A model generated the notes under the pieces. It did no database searches. It was given only the letters and a program-made list of their open reading frames with translations, and had not been told where the DNA came from. Shown here piece by piece: positions 45,293-55,774 of a stretch of 64,000 nucleotides of DNA. The first letter of the stretch is position 1, and each line of letters begins with the position of its first letter. The position numbers and the translations under genes are program-made. Source of the DNA: Geomonas azotofigens (GTDB lineage Bacteria > Desulfobacterota > Desulfuromonadia > Geobacterales > Geobacteraceae); assembly GCF_018919395.1 (NCBI RefSeq), contig NZ_JAHLME010000003.1, positions 62,001-126,000 on the forward strand, in the 5' to 3' direction.

Positions 45293-47206
45293 ATGATAAC
45301 GCGCCAGTTGTTAAGATTGTCATTGCTTGTGCTCGTGGCCCTGGTGCCCCTGTTTTCAGGCTGTTCCGGTTCCGGCAACTCTGGTACCAACGGTTCGACT
45401 ATTACCATCGGGTCGTCCAACGCAAACATGGTCCTGGACAGTTCCTCCCTTGACATCGGGGGCAGCACCACGGCAACCGTTACTTTCAAGAAGGTCGACG
45501 GAAGCCCCGCCGCTGGCTATGCAGTAAATTTTTCCACCACCAACGGGACTCTTACGCCGGCTTCCGGCATTCGGACCGACCAAAACGGTGTAGCCACTGT
45601 TAAACTCACTGCTGGATCTACATCGGGGCAAGGGCAAATAACTGCCTCCGCCATGATTGATAACAAACTGGTTTCCAACACCGCGCTGTTCAGCGTTAAC
45701 CTTCCGCCGCTGCACCTTGCCAACCTCAGGCTCGTCGATAACGTCGGCGGCTCGATCAACTACGGCAGCAGTCAGGGTGTCGCCGTAGACGTGCTCGACG
45801 TTAATAACAACCCTTATACTGCGCAGGCCGTTGACGTGGTCTTCACGTCGACCATGACAGGTCAGGGCAAGGCCACCATCAACTCTCCGGTCTCGACCGT
45901 GAATGGTGTAGCCTCTACGACCTATACTGCCGTGACTGCAGCCGGTGATGACACCATTACCGCCTCGATAGCCGGTTCGTCGAAGACGATAACCCTTAAT
46001 GTCATTCCTTTGACGGCCGCATCTATCTCTTTTGTCTCCGCGACGCCCTCTGCCATAGGTCTGAAAGGAATGGGGGGAGTCGGGGTGCAAGACAGCTCCC
46101 TTGTCACGTTCAAGGTTCTTGATACCGTTGGTAACCCCAAAGCAAACCAGGCAGTGACCTTCTCGCTCAATACCAATGTCGGCGGGCTGGCGCTATCCAC
46201 CACAACTGGCAGCACCGATACCAATGGCCTGGTCAGCACCAGAGTCCAGTCAGGTGTTATTGCGACACCGGTCCGTGTTACGGCTTCCACCACTGTCGGG
46301 ACTGCCACACTTACCACGCAGTCGGACAAACTCACCGTGTCCACCGGTGTTCCCGCGCAGGATGGCTTCTCTGTTTCCCTGGGCAACATGAACGCGGAGG
46401 CGTTCAACTACGATGGGGTCACCTCCACGGTCACCGCTCGTCTCTCAGACCATTTCCACAACCCGGTCCCGGACGGTACGGCCGTTTCCTTCACCACTTC
46501 CGGCGGTTCCATCGAACCTTCCTGCGTCACCGTCAAGGGCGCCTGCACCGTCACCTGGACCAGCCAGAATCCACGTCCGAGCATCGCTGGTGGCGCCTTG
46601 GGTGAAGGCCGTGCTGTGATACTTGCCTATGCAGTCGGTGAGGAATACTTCCTTGATCTCAACGGCAACGGGCTTGCCGACGTGGGCATCGACACCCTCC
46701 AGGACGACCCGGAGGCCTTCCGGGATGACAACGAAAATGGAGTCCACGATGCCAACGAAACCTTCATCGATTTCAACAACGATGGCATTTACAACACTGG
46801 TGACGGGAAATACAACGGTGTCCTCCAGGGTAGCGGCAACAGTGGCGCGCCGATCTCCAAAAACGTTTTCAGCAACTCCGTTCTGGTCATGTCGACTTCA
46901 GGCGCGAACATAACGACCTCAACCAATACGCTGCTGGCGCCGGGAACTTTCACGGTTACCGTTAGGGATCTCAACGGCAACACCATGCCTTCGGGAACTA
47001 CCATCGTAACCTCAGCTCCTTTCGGCACGCTCACGGGTAACACCAGCTACACGGTCCCCATGAACGTAGGGTACGGGGTCACTCTCTCCTTCAACCTTGC
47101 CGGTTCGGATACGCCCAAGGCGCAATCCGGCTACATCACCATAACTGTAACAACACCGAAGGGGCTTCAGACCACAAAACTGATAGCAGTGTCAGGTAAC
47201 TTCTAA
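45293..47206 (+). CDS. large multi-domain Ig-like (Big_1/invasin-type) lipoprotein
   Basis: 637 aa from ATG 45293 (AAAGGAA upstream); a longer frame starts inside the previous gene and is rejected. Lipobox LFSGC near residue 18, then CSGSGNSGTNGS. Several bacterial Ig-like domains of about 100 residues follow, each with the strand pattern VTFS...TTNGTLTPA...T-D-xNGxA-x-VKL. Near 452-510 lies an insert with three D-x-N-x-(D/N)-G loops (DLNGNGLADVG, DDNENGVHDANE, DFNNDGIYNTGD), which look like calcium sites. Probably displayed on the outer surface and perhaps an adhesin. A perfect terminator hairpin follows. Confidence 0.85.
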   Translation: MITRQLLRLSLLVLVALVPLFSGCSGSGNSGTNGSTITIGSSNANMVLDSSSLDIGGSTTATVTFKKVDGSPAAGYAVNFSTTNGTLTPASGIRTDQNGVATVKLTAGSTSGQGQITASAMIDNKLVSNTALFSVNLPPLHLANLRLVDNVGGSINYGSSQGVAVDVLDVNNNPYTAQAVDVVFTSTMTGQGKATINSPVSTVNGVASTTYTAVTAAGDDTITASIAGSSKTITLNVIPLTAASISFVSATPSAIGLKGMGGVGVQDSSLVTFKVLDTVGNPKANQAVTFSLNTNVGGLALSTTTGSTDTNGLVSTRVQSGVIATPVRVTASTTVGTATLTTQSDKLTVSTGVPAQDGFSVSLGNMNAEAFNYDGVTSTVTARLSDHFHNPVPDGTAVSFTTSGGSIEPSCVTVKGACTVTWTSQNPRPSIAGGALGEGRAVILAYAVGEEYFLDLNGNGLADVGIDTLQDDPEAFRDDNENGVHDANETFIDFNNDGIYNTGDGKYNGVLQGSGNSGAPISKNVFSNSVLVMSTSGANITTSTNTLLAPGTFTVTVRDLNGNTMPSGTTIVTSAPFGTLTGNTSYTVPMNVGYGVTLSFNLAGSDTPKAQSGYITITVTTPKGLQTTKLIAVSGNF

Positions 47207-47244
47207 CCGGATCCAACGCCTGATACAGCTAGACCTTGACCAAT

Positions 47245-47274
47245 GAATGCCAGGGGAACCCCTGGCATTCGTTT
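47245..47274 (+). terminator. terminator after the pilMNOPQ-lipoprotein operon
   Basis: Perfect 12-bp stem GAATGCCAGGGG / CCCCTGGCATTC with loop AA, followed by GTTTA. The T-run is short but the stem is very strong. Confidence 0.7.
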
Positions 47275-47358
47275 ACCTAAGTCCTCAACTACGATCCCAT
47301 TACGACAGTAACTGATTCAGTTCGCAGCACCGCTACTTTACCAATTGTAGGAGCAGGC

Positions 47359-48540
47359 ATGTTCAGATACCTTACCGCGGGCGAATCCCACGGACCGCAG
47401 TTGACCGCCATCATCGAAGGGATCCCCTCCGGGTTGAAGCTCACCGAAAGCGACATCAACGCCGACCTGTTGCGCAGGCAGGGGGGGTACGGCCGTGGCG
47501 GCCGCATGAAGATTGAAACCGACCGGGCCAGCATCCGCTCCGGCGTGCGCTGGGGCGAGACCCTCGGCTCACCCATCACGCTGGTGGTGGAAAACTCGGA
47601 TTGGGTGAACTGGGAACAGCGCATGTCGGTCAACGCGGAGCACCGAGACGATTCCATCCGCGTCACCCGCGCACGCCCGGGACACGCCGACCTGCCCGGC
47701 GCCATGAAATACGCCCACAAGGACGTGCGCAACATCCTGGAGCGCTCCAGCGCGAGGGAAACCGCGGTTCGTGTCGCGGTAGGTGCCGTCGCCAAGGCTT
47801 ACCTGGCCCGCTTCGGCATCGCCGTGACCGGCTGCGTGGTGGAATTGGGCGGGGTGAAGGCGGAGCGTCCCGATCTCTCCGTAAAGGCGCTGCAGGACGC
47901 CATCGCGTCCTCGCCGGTTTATACCTATGACGCCAGGGCCGAGATCGAGATGGTCGAGGCCATCGACCGCGCCAAGGCAGCGGGCGACACCCTGGGTGGT
48001 GTGGTCGAGGTGAGGGTGACCGGTGTGCCGGTGGGTCTTGGCAGCCATGTCCAGTGGGACCGCAGGCTGGACGCGCGTTTAGCCGCGGCCGTCATGAGCA
48101 TCCAGGCATTCAAGGGGGTAGAGATCGGCGCGGGTTTCGAGACGGCGCGACTCCCGGGATCCCAGGTGCACGACGAGATCTACTTCGACGAGCAGCGCAT
48201 GGCGCGCGGCGAGAAGACCGGCTTCTACCGCAACACCAACCGGGCCGGCGGCCTGGAGGGCGGGATCACCAACGGCGAGGAGATCGTGGTTTTCGGCGCC
48301 ATGAAGCCGATCCCGACCCTGTACACGCCGCTCAAGTCGGTCGACATCCTCACCAAGGAGCCGTTCGAGGCGACCGTTGAGCGCTCGGACTGCTGCGCGG
48401 TGCCCGCCGCTTCGGTAGTCGCCGAAGCCGTGGTCGCCGTCGAAATCGCCAACGCCTTCATGGAGAAGTTCGGCGGCGATTCCGTCGCAGAGACCGCCAG
48501 GAACTACTCGTCCTACATCGAGTACCTGCGGGAGTTTTAA
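47359..48540 (+). CDS. aroC: chorismate synthase
   Basis: 393 aa. AroC signatures are [18 protein letters not shown] (8-25), [13 protein letters not shown] (about 110-122) and the [17 protein letters not shown] stretch near 290-306. Uses reduced FMN to turn 5-enolpyruvylshikimate-3-phosphate into chorismate. TAGGAG precedes the ATG. First of the aro cluster aroC-aroK-aroB-...-aroQ; the cluster feeds both aromatic amino acids and MqnA (55775). Confidence 0.98.
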   Translation: MFRYLTAGESHGPQLTAIIEGIPSGLKLTESDINADLLRRQGGYGRGGRMKIETDRASIRSGVRWGETLGSPITLVVENSDWVNWEQRMSVNAEHRDDSIRVTRARPGHADLPGAMKYAHKDVRNILERSSARETAVRVAVGAVAKAYLARFGIAVTGCVVELGGVKAERPDLSVKALQDAIASSPVYTYDARAEIEMVEAIDRAKAAGDTLGGVVEVRVTGVPVGLGSHVQWDRRLDARLAAAVMSIQAFKGVEIGAGFETARLPGSQVHDEIYFDEQRMARGEKTGFYRNTNRAGGLEGGITNGEEIVVFGAMKPIPTLYTPLKSVDILTKEPFEATVERSDCCAVPAASVVAEAVVAVEIANAFMEKFGGDSVAETARNYSSYIEYLREF

Positions 48541-48554
48541 AGACAAAGTTATTA

Positions 48555-48700
48555 ACGCAAAGCCGCAAAGGCGCAAAGAACACAGATAATCAGGGTCTTA
48601 ACCCAAAATGTTTTTGTCTTTTGTTCTGTCTTAGCGTCTCTGCGTCTTTGCGTTACCCAATATGCCTTTTGCTTGATGTCTTTTGGGTCTTTGCGTTAGA
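48555..48700. repeat. CGCAAAG octamer repeats with inverted copies between aroC and aroK
   Basis: Three octamers ACGCAAAG, CCGCAAAG, GCGCAAAG at 48555-48578. Reverse-complement copies CTTTGCGT lie at 48646-48653 and again near 48689-48697, next to related TCTTTTGGGTCTTTGCG stretches. The region could fold into a long hairpin. Similar 'cgcaaag' runs are common intergenic repeats in environmental bacteria. Confidence 0.6.
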
Positions 48701-48708
48701 GGTTTTTT

Positions 48709-49224
48709 GTGAGTTTCGAAAATATTTTTCTCACCGGCTTCATGGGGTGCGGCAAGACCAGCGTAGGCCAAGTGCTGGCGCAGCGGCTGGGGTGGTCCTT
48801 CGTCGATCTGGACCAAGTCATCGTCCAGGAGGCGGGGCGGAGCATCAAAGAGATCTTTGCCGAAGAGGGCGAGCCCTCCTTCCGGGCGCTGGAGTCCAAA
48901 ACGCTGGCACGGGTGGCCAACGGTTCGGCTCAGGTGGTTTCTACCGGGGGCGGCGTGGTGATCGCGCCCGCCAATCGCGCCGTGATGCGCAGCCATGGCT
49001 GCATCGTTAACCTGACCGCAACCGTGGAGTCCATCGCGCAGCGGGTGAGCGGTGACAGCGAGCGGCCCTTGCTGGCCGATGACGCATCGGCATTGAAAAT
49101 TCGCACCATGCTGGACGGCCGCGAGCAATTCTACGCCGACGCCGATGTCCGGATCGACACCACCGGCAAGGAGATCGCGACGGTTGCCGATGAAGTACTA
49201 GATTTCTGCAAGGGGTCCTTGTGA
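48709..49224 (+). CDS. aroK: shikimate kinase
   Basis: 171 aa. Walker A GFMGCGKTSVG (10-20), DLDQVIVQ (about 31-38), ISTGGG-like VVSTGGGVVI (about 76-85). Phosphorylates shikimate in the fifth step of the pathway. GTG start; its ribosome site is the AGAGG nine bases upstream. The TGA overlaps the aroB GTG, so aroK and aroB are translationally coupled. Confidence 0.96.
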   Translation: MSFENIFLTGFMGCGKTSVGQVLAQRLGWSFVDLDQVIVQEAGRSIKEIFAEEGEPSFRALESKTLARVANGSAQVVSTGGGVVIAPANRAVMRSHGCIVNLTATVESIAQRVSGDSERPLLADDASALKIRTMLDGREQFYADADVRIDTTGKEIATVADEVLDFCKGSL

Positions 49225-50300
49225 ACGTCCAACAGATCAAAGTTGCTCTCGGAGAGCGGAGCTACGACATACAACTTGGCGCCGGCATCCTCGGAACCGT
49301 CGGCACCCTCTGCCGCGAACTGGGACTGACGGGCACCGCGGCCGTCGTATCCAATACCACCGTCGCACCGCTTTACTACGAGTCGGTGCGCGCCTCCATG
49401 GAAGCGGCGGGGTACCAGGTGCTCCTGGTATCGCTTCCCGACGGTGAGGCGTACAAGAACAGCGCCACGCTGAACCAGATCTACGACGCCCTCGTCGACG
49501 CCTCGCTCGATCGCGGCTCCTTCATTATCGCCCTGGGGGGCGGCGTGATCGGGGACATGGCCGGCTTCGCCGCGGCGAGTTACCTGCGCGGCATCCCCTT
49601 CGTGCAGCTCCCCACCACGCTCTTGTCCCAGGTCGACTCGAGCGTCGGGGGGAAGACCGGCATCAACCACCCCCGTGGCAAGAACCTGATTGGCGCCTTC
49701 TACCAGCCCAAGGCGGTACTGATCGACGTGATGACCCTGGACACGCTGCCGGAGCGGGAGTTCCGCGCCGGGTTGGGGGAGATCGTCAAGTACGGCGCCG
49801 TGCTGGACGGCGACTTCTTCAGGTTCCTCGAGGCGAACGTCGCCGCGCTGCTCGCCCGCGACAAGGACGCCCTGATCGAGGCCGTCGCCCGCAGTTGCTC
49901 CATCAAGGCCAAGGTGGTGGCGGTGGACGAGAGGGAAGGGGGGGTACGCGCGGTCCTGAACTACGGCCACACCCTCGGGCATGCCGTCGAGACCCTCACC
50001 GAATACACCAGCTACCTGCACGGGGAGGCGGTGGCCATCGGCATGGTTCAGGCCGCCAAGATCTCCCAGCATTTCGGCTACTGCAGCCAGGCCGACCGTG
50101 ACCGGATCGAGGCGCTCATCGCAGCGCTGGGGCTGCCGGCCGAGCTCCCCTTGTTCCCGTGCGAAAAGTACGTGGAGGCTCTCTCCCACGACAAGAAGGT
50201 GCGCGACAAGGGACTGCTCTTCATTTGCAACCGCGGCATCGGCGCCTACAAGATGGAAAGGGTCACCGACCTCAAGGCACTTCTGGAGATCTGCGCATAG
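49221..50300 (+). CDS. aroB: 3-dehydroquinate synthase
   Basis: 359 aa. NAD-binding and metal-binding segments characteristic of AroB: GGGVIGDMAGFAA (about 109-121), QVDSSVGGKTGINHPRGKNLIGAFYQP (about 137-163) and NYGHTLGHAVE (about 252-262). Converts DAHP to 3-dehydroquinate. GTG start in a 4-nt overlap with aroK. The TPR protein gene starts 9 nt later. Confidence 0.97.
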   Translation: MNVQQIKVALGERSYDIQLGAGILGTVGTLCRELGLTGTAAVVSNTTVAPLYYESVRASMEAAGYQVLLVSLPDGEAYKNSATLNQIYDALVDASLDRGSFIIALGGGVIGDMAGFAAASYLRGIPFVQLPTTLLSQVDSSVGGKTGINHPRGKNLIGAFYQPKAVLIDVMTLDTLPEREFRAGLGEIVKYGAVLDGDFFRFLEANVAALLARDKDALIEAVARSCSIKAKVVAVDEREGGVRAVLNYGHTLGHAVETLTEYTSYLHGEAVAIGMVQAAKISQHFGYCSQADRDRIEALIAALGLPAELPLFPCEKYVEALSHDKKVRDKGLLFICNRGIGAYKMERVTDLKALLEICA

Positions 50301-50309
50301 GAGCGTGAC

Positions 50310-51482
50310 ATGGTAGAGGACGCGTTATCGTTTTGGACTGAGATTCAGCGCTACGAAGACATGCTGGCGGCGGACGGGAAATCCCTCTGCTTCGCACCGC
50401 TCTCCGACCTGTACCGGAAGCTCGGCCTCTTGGACGACGCCGTCTCCGTGGCCCAGAAGGGATGCGCGGCGCACCCGGAGTACGCCCTCGGATTCGTCGC
50501 CCTGGGCAACGCCTGTTACGCGAAGGGGATGACGCAGGAGGCACGGCTCGCCTTGGAGAAGGCGATCGCCCTCAAGCCCGACCACCTCCAGGCAATGAAA
50601 TTGCTGAGCCAGCTCTACGTCGAGGTGGGTGAACTGTCGCGCGCGCGCGAGGTGCTGGGGCAGTTGCTGGAGAGCGATCCCGAGGACCTGGAGAGCACCA
50701 TGCTGCTCAATTCCATTGCCTCGGCTCCGGCTCCCATCCCCGCGGCGGCGCCCGAGGAGGAAGTGCTCGAAGAGCTTGAGATCATCGAGGAGCTGGAAGT
50801 ACTCGACGAGGAGCCGGATGATGAGCCGGTAGCCGCGACCGCTCCCCCCCGGGCCGTCCCGGCCCCGACCGCCGCGCCCTCCGCGGCAGCGACAGATGAC
50901 GCCATGGAGGACATCTGGGCCATCGAAGACCTGGAAGAGCTCTCCGACGTGCCCGCCCCCGCCGCGTCCCAACCGCGTGCTGCCGTTCCGGATCCCCTCA
51001 CCACGGCGACGTTGGCGGAACTCTACGTCTCCCAGGGCTTCCTGGACAAGGCTATCGGGATCTACCGCGAGCTGATCGCGGCGCACCCTGAAAACCAGCA
51101 GTACTGGCTCCGGTGCGAGGAGCTCCTGGAACAAAAACAGTCGCAGCAGGTGGCACCGGCGCACGCGGCGTCCGCCGAGACTGCGGCTGTCACGGCGGCT
51201 CCCGCGCCCCCCGCCGCTGTGGTCACACCCGCGGCACCGGCAGCACCGGCCGCGCCTGCAGCTTTCGATGTCATTGACGAGCCGGTGGCCATGGAGGTGC
51301 CCATCACCGTGGAGCGGACCGCCGCTCCCATCACTGCCGGCGGGATGGAATCGCCCGCGCAGTTGGAATCGGCGCCGCTCGAGCGGCCCCACGAGTTGGG
51401 GGAGCCGGATGAGGGCGCAGACCTGGAGAGCTCGCTGCAACGCTGGCTGGAAAACATAAGGAGAAGAAAAGATGGGGTTTAA
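50310..51482 (+). CDS. TPR protein with disordered acidic linker
   Basis: 390 aa. N-terminal TPR array (about 25-125: LSDLYRKLGLLDDAVSVAQKG, ALGNACYAKGMTQEARLALEKA, LSQLYVEVGELSRAREVLGQLL). An acidic stretch EVLEELEIIEELEVLDEE (about 149-166) follows, then Ala/Pro linker, then EDIWAIEDLEEL at 200-211, one more TPR (about 231-265), further low complexity and a C-terminal helix. EDIWA closely resembles the three EDIWG-type motifs of the receiver protein at 18421. No enzyme domain. Overlaps the Roadblock gene by 11 nt, so the two products probably work together. Not involved in shikimate chemistry as far as sequence shows. Confidence 0.82.
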   Translation: MVEDALSFWTEIQRYEDMLAADGKSLCFAPLSDLYRKLGLLDDAVSVAQKGCAAHPEYALGFVALGNACYAKGMTQEARLALEKAIALKPDHLQAMKLLSQLYVEVGELSRAREVLGQLLESDPEDLESTMLLNSIASAPAPIPAAAPEEEVLEELEIIEELEVLDEEPDDEPVAATAPPRAVPAPTAAPSAAATDDAMEDIWAIEDLEELSDVPAPAASQPRAAVPDPLTTATLAELYVSQGFLDKAIGIYRELIAAHPENQQYWLRCEELLEQKQSQQVAPAHAASAETAAVTAAPAPPAAVVTPAAPAAPAAPAAFDVIDEPVAMEVPITVERTAAPITAGGMESPAQLESAPLERPHELGEPDEGADLESSLQRWLENIRRRKDGV

Positions 51483-51831
51483 GGGAATTCTCAAGGGGAT
51501 CGTCGAGGAGAGTGGCGGCCTGGGTGGCGTCATCATGGGGTACGACGGCATCGCCATCGACGAGTACCTGCGCGAGGCCGCAGGTCTCGACGTGCAGACC
51601 ATGACCATCGAGTACGCTTCCGTCCTGAAGGAGATCAAACGGACCGTGGGCGTGCTCAAGACCGGTGAGCTGGAGGAAGTTTCCATCATCACGGAGAAGT
51701 GCTGCATCATCGTGCGCGGCATCAGCGACGACTTCTTCGCCGCACTGGTGCTCCCCTCCGACGGCAACTTCGGCAAGGCCCGCTTCCTCCTGAAACGCGC
51801 GGCCCCCGGTTTCCGGGAGTCGCTGCAATGA
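51472..51831 (+). CDS. Roadblock/LC7-domain protein
   Basis: 119 aa, a single Roadblock/LC7 domain ([28 protein letters not shown] at 6-33, beta strands [17 protein letters not shown] and [23 protein letters not shown]). Such proteins dimerise and in bacteria often act with small GTPases such as MglA or as signalling scaffolds. No GTPase gene is in the window. The ATG lies 11 nt before the end of the TPR gene, and the stop overlaps the aroQ ATG, so TPR, LC7 and AroQ are translated as a coupled run. Confidence 0.88.
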   Translation: MGFKGILKGIVEESGGLGGVIMGYDGIAIDEYLREAAGLDVQTMTIEYASVLKEIKRTVGVLKTGELEEVSIITEKCCIIVRGISDDFFAALVLPSDGNFGKARFLLKRAAPGFRESLQ

Positions 51832-52271
51832 GCGCCGCCAGGATCCTGGTCCTGCACGGGCCGAACCTTAACCTTTTGGGGATCCGGGAACCGGGGGTCT
51901 ACGGCACCACCACCCTGGAGGGGATCAACCAGGCGCTCACTGAGCTTGCCTGCGAGCTGTCGCTGGAGCTCGACATCGTGCAGAGCAACAGCGAAGGTGC
52001 CCTCGTGGACGCCATCCAGGGGGCCATGGGGAAATGCCAGGGCATCCTGATCAACCCCGCAGCCTACACCCACACCAGCGTCGCCATCCGTGACGCCATC
52101 GCCGCCACAGCGCTCCCCGCCGTCGAGGTCCACCTCTCCAACGTGCACGCCCGGGAGCCCTTCCGAAGCCACAGTTTCATAGCCCCGGTAGCGGTCGGTC
52201 AGATCTGCGGTTTCGGCCCTGACAGCTACCTTTTGGGGCTGCGCGCCCTCGCCAAACGGCTGGGAAAATAA
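51828..52271 (+). CDS. aroQ: type II 3-dehydroquinate dehydratase
   Basis: 147 aa from ATG 51828 (4-nt ATGA overlap); the frame runs further upstream without a ribosome site. [18 protein letters not shown] (about 8-25, catalytic Tyr in the VYG segment), [16 protein letters not shown] (about 76-91) and [14 protein letters not shown] (about 102-115) are AroQ signatures. Third step of the shikimate pathway. M24 peptidase gene follows 21 nt later. Confidence 0.97.
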   Translation: MSAARILVLHGPNLNLLGIREPGVYGTTTLEGINQALTELACELSLELDIVQSNSEGALVDAIQGAMGKCQGILINPAAYTHTSVAIRDAIAATALPAVEVHLSNVHAREPFRSHSFIAPVAVGQICGFGPDSYLLGLRALAKRLGK

Positions 52272-52292
52272 GATTGTCTTACGGACGGAATT

Positions 52293-53360
52293 ATGATAGG
52301 TAACAGAATCCTTGCGGCCCGAGAATGCCTGAAACGACTGGATGCCGATCTGTTGCTGGTCCTCAATTTGAGCAACATACGGTACCTGACCGGGTTCACC
52401 GGCAGCGAGGGGCTGCTGCTACTCTCTCCAGACGACGGGTGGTTTCTCACCGACTCCCGTTACACCTCACAGGCTGGCGCCGAGGTCACGGGCGCGAAGG
52501 TTATCGAGTTCTCGAACCGGATGGAGACACTGGTCGAACTGCTGCAACAAAGCGGCGCGACCAAGGTGGCCTTCGAAGCCGGCTCCACCACAGTCGCTTT
52601 CTACCAGGAGCTTTGCGGCAAGACGCCGAAGATCGAGTACCTGTCCGCCGACACCGAGATGGTGGGGTTGAGGACGGTGAAGGACGCCGGCGAACTGGAG
52701 ATCCTCGAGCGGGTGGCGGCGATCGCCTCGGAAGCGCTCCTCGAGACCGTGGCGCGATTAAAGCCGGGGATGATCGAAAACGAAGTGGCCTGGATGCTGG
52801 AAGTCGCCATGCGGGAGCGGGGGGCGGAGGGGAAATCCTTCGACTTCATCGTCGCGTCAGGCGAGCGCGGCGCACTGCCGCACGGCCGGGCCTCCGATAA
52901 GAAGCTGGTGGCGGGAGAGCTGGTCACCATCGACTACGGCGCCATCTACCGCGGCTACTGCTCGGACGAGACGGTGACGGTCTGCCTGGGACAGCCCGAC
53001 GCGAAACAGCGCGAGGTGTACGAGACGGTTTTGGCGGCCCAGCGGGCGGCCCTGGATGCGGTGCATCCGGGCCTCAGTTTCCGTGACCTGGACGCCAAGG
53101 CGCGCGACCACATCGGGGCAAAAGGGTACGGCGACTATTTCGGGCACGGCCTCGGACACGGAGTCGGCATCGACATCCACGAGCATCCCACGGCCTCGCC
53201 GCGCAGCAAACAGGTGATCCAGGAAGGGATGGTGTTCACCATCGAGCCCGGGATCTACATCCCCGGGTGGGGCGGGGTGCGCATCGAGGACACCGTGGTG
53301 GTCGAGCATAACTGCTGCCGGCCCATCACCAGGGTCCCCAAGGAATTGATGATCCTCTGA
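52293..53360 (+). CDS. M24-family aminopeptidase (Xaa-Pro aminopeptidase type)
   Basis: 355 aa. Creatinase-like N-terminal domain (1-125) and a pita-bread catalytic domain with metal ligands in TIDYGAIYRGYCSDETVT (about 211-228, two Asp), HGLGHGVGIDIHEHP (about 286-300, His) and EPGIYIPGWGGVRIEDTV (about 313-330, two Glu). Releases N-terminal residues preceding proline. The neighbourhood aroQ-pepP-accB-accC is widespread, often with efp between the peptidase and accB; no efp is present here. Confidence 0.92.
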   Translation: MIGNRILAARECLKRLDADLLLVLNLSNIRYLTGFTGSEGLLLLSPDDGWFLTDSRYTSQAGAEVTGAKVIEFSNRMETLVELLQQSGATKVAFEAGSTTVAFYQELCGKTPKIEYLSADTEMVGLRTVKDAGELEILERVAAIASEALLETVARLKPGMIENEVAWMLEVAMRERGAEGKSFDFIVASGERGALPHGRASDKKLVAGELVTIDYGAIYRGYCSDETVTVCLGQPDAKQREVYETVLAAQRAALDAVHPGLSFRDLDAKARDHIGAKGYGDYFGHGLGHGVGIDIHEHPTASPRSKQVIQEGMVFTIEPGIYIPGWGGVRIEDTVVVEHNCCRPITRVPKELMIL

Positions 53361-53436
53361 GAGTTTTAGGCGGGCCTGGCCGGCGTAGATCGGTGGGCCT
53401 TTAACCATGCAATAAAGTGAAGAAAAGGAGAATGAT

Positions 53437-53910
53437 GTGGATATAAAAGACCTGAAGATGCTGATCAAGATGGTAACGGAGACCGACATCACCGAGTTCG
53501 AGCTGGAGAACGCTGATGACAAGGTAGTCATCAAGAGGGGCTGCAGCGCGCCCCAGTTCCAGATGCAGGCGCCCGTCGCCTACCAGTACGCTCCGGCCGC
53601 TCCCGCCGCTCCCGCAGCTCCGGCTGCCGCACCCGCCGCAGCCGCTCCGGCTGCTGCCGAGAAGGAGCAGGGCGACGTCATCACCTCCCCCATCGTCGGC
53701 ACCTTCTACCGCGCTCCGGCTCCGGACGCCGCTCCCTTCGTGGAAGTAGGCCAGGTTGTCGAGAAAGGGCAGGTCCTCTGCATCGTCGAGGCGATGAAGC
53801 TCATGAACGAGATCGAGGCCGAGTTCAAGTGCAAGATCCTCAAGATCTGCAAGGAGAACGCGCAGCCGGTCGAGTACGGCGACACCCTGTTCGTGGTGGA
53901 GAAGCTTTAA
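53437..53910 (+). CDS. accB: biotin carboxyl carrier protein of acetyl-CoA carboxylase
   Basis: 157 aa. N-terminal helical region, an Ala/Pro hinge (about 45-75), and a biotinyl domain with [12 protein letters not shown], biotin attached at K121. Carries carboxybiotin between AccC and the carboxyltransferase in fatty acid synthesis. GTG start with GGAG upstream. accC follows after 46 nt; the pair is the standard accBC operon. Confidence 0.97.
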   Translation: MDIKDLKMLIKMVTETDITEFELENADDKVVIKRGCSAPQFQMQAPVAYQYAPAAPAAPAAPAAAPAAAAPAAAEKEQGDVITSPIVGTFYRAPAPDAAPFVEVGQVVEKGQVLCIVEAMKLMNEIEAEFKCKILKICKENAQPVEYGDTLFVVEKL

Positions 53911-53956
53911 GGCAGATTGAGATAACCTCAACCTCAACCTGTTTTTCGGAGACATC

Positions 53957-55297
<1,341 letters not shown>

Positions 55298-55300
55298 GCT

Positions 55301-55690
55301 ATGGACTTTCCAGAAGAGCTTAAGTACAGCAAAGAGCACCTGTGGGTCCGCGTCGAGGGCGATCGTGCCGTCATCGGCGTCACCGATTACGCGCAGGTCG
55401 AGTTGGGCAACGTAACCTCGGTCGAGCTTCCCGAGCCGGGAGACGAACTGGAGCAGGACGATTCCTTCGGCTCCATCGAGGCGAGAAAGACCGTGGCGGA
55501 CCTCTACGCGCCGTTGTCCGGCACCGTGCTCGAGGTGAATTCGGAGCTTGGCACCGCACCCGAGTTCGTCAACGACGATCCCTACGACGCAGGCTGGCTG
55601 GTCGTCATCGAGATGGCCGACGCCGAGGAGCTGAACCTCCTCATGTCCGCGGAGCTGTACGAGGACACCGTTTCCGTTTCCGAAGAATAA
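55301..55690 (+). CDS. gcvH: glycine cleavage system H protein
   Basis: 129 aa, the usual GcvH length. Lipoyl domain with attachment Lys63 in FGSIEARKTVADLYAPLSG and GVTDYAQVELGNVTSVELPE (26-45). Carries the aminomethyl group in glycine cleavage. It sits 3 nt after accC, away from any gcvT or gcvP in this window, so it may instead act as a lipoyl shuttle as shown for some lone H proteins; that is an inference. A strong terminator closes the accB-accC-gcvH unit. Confidence 0.93.
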   Translation: MDFPEELKYSKEHLWVRVEGDRAVIGVTDYAQVELGNVTSVELPEPGDELEQDDSFGSIEARKTVADLYAPLSGTVLEVNSELGTAPEFVNDDPYDAGWLVVIEMADAEELNLLMSAELYEDTVSVSEE

Positions 55691-55715
55691 CAACTGGTTG
55701 TTCGAGATATACCTG

Positions 55716-55742
55716 AAAAGGCGAGAGTTCCTCTCGCCTTTT
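55716..55742 (+). terminator. intrinsic terminator after gcvH
   Basis: Stem AAAAGGCGAGAG / CTCTCGCCTTTT with loop TTC, then CCTTTT. Begins 26 nt past the gcvH stop codon. Confidence 0.9.
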
Positions 55743-55774
55743 CCTTTTGCCTCAGTCTCATCCCGGAGTTTGCC

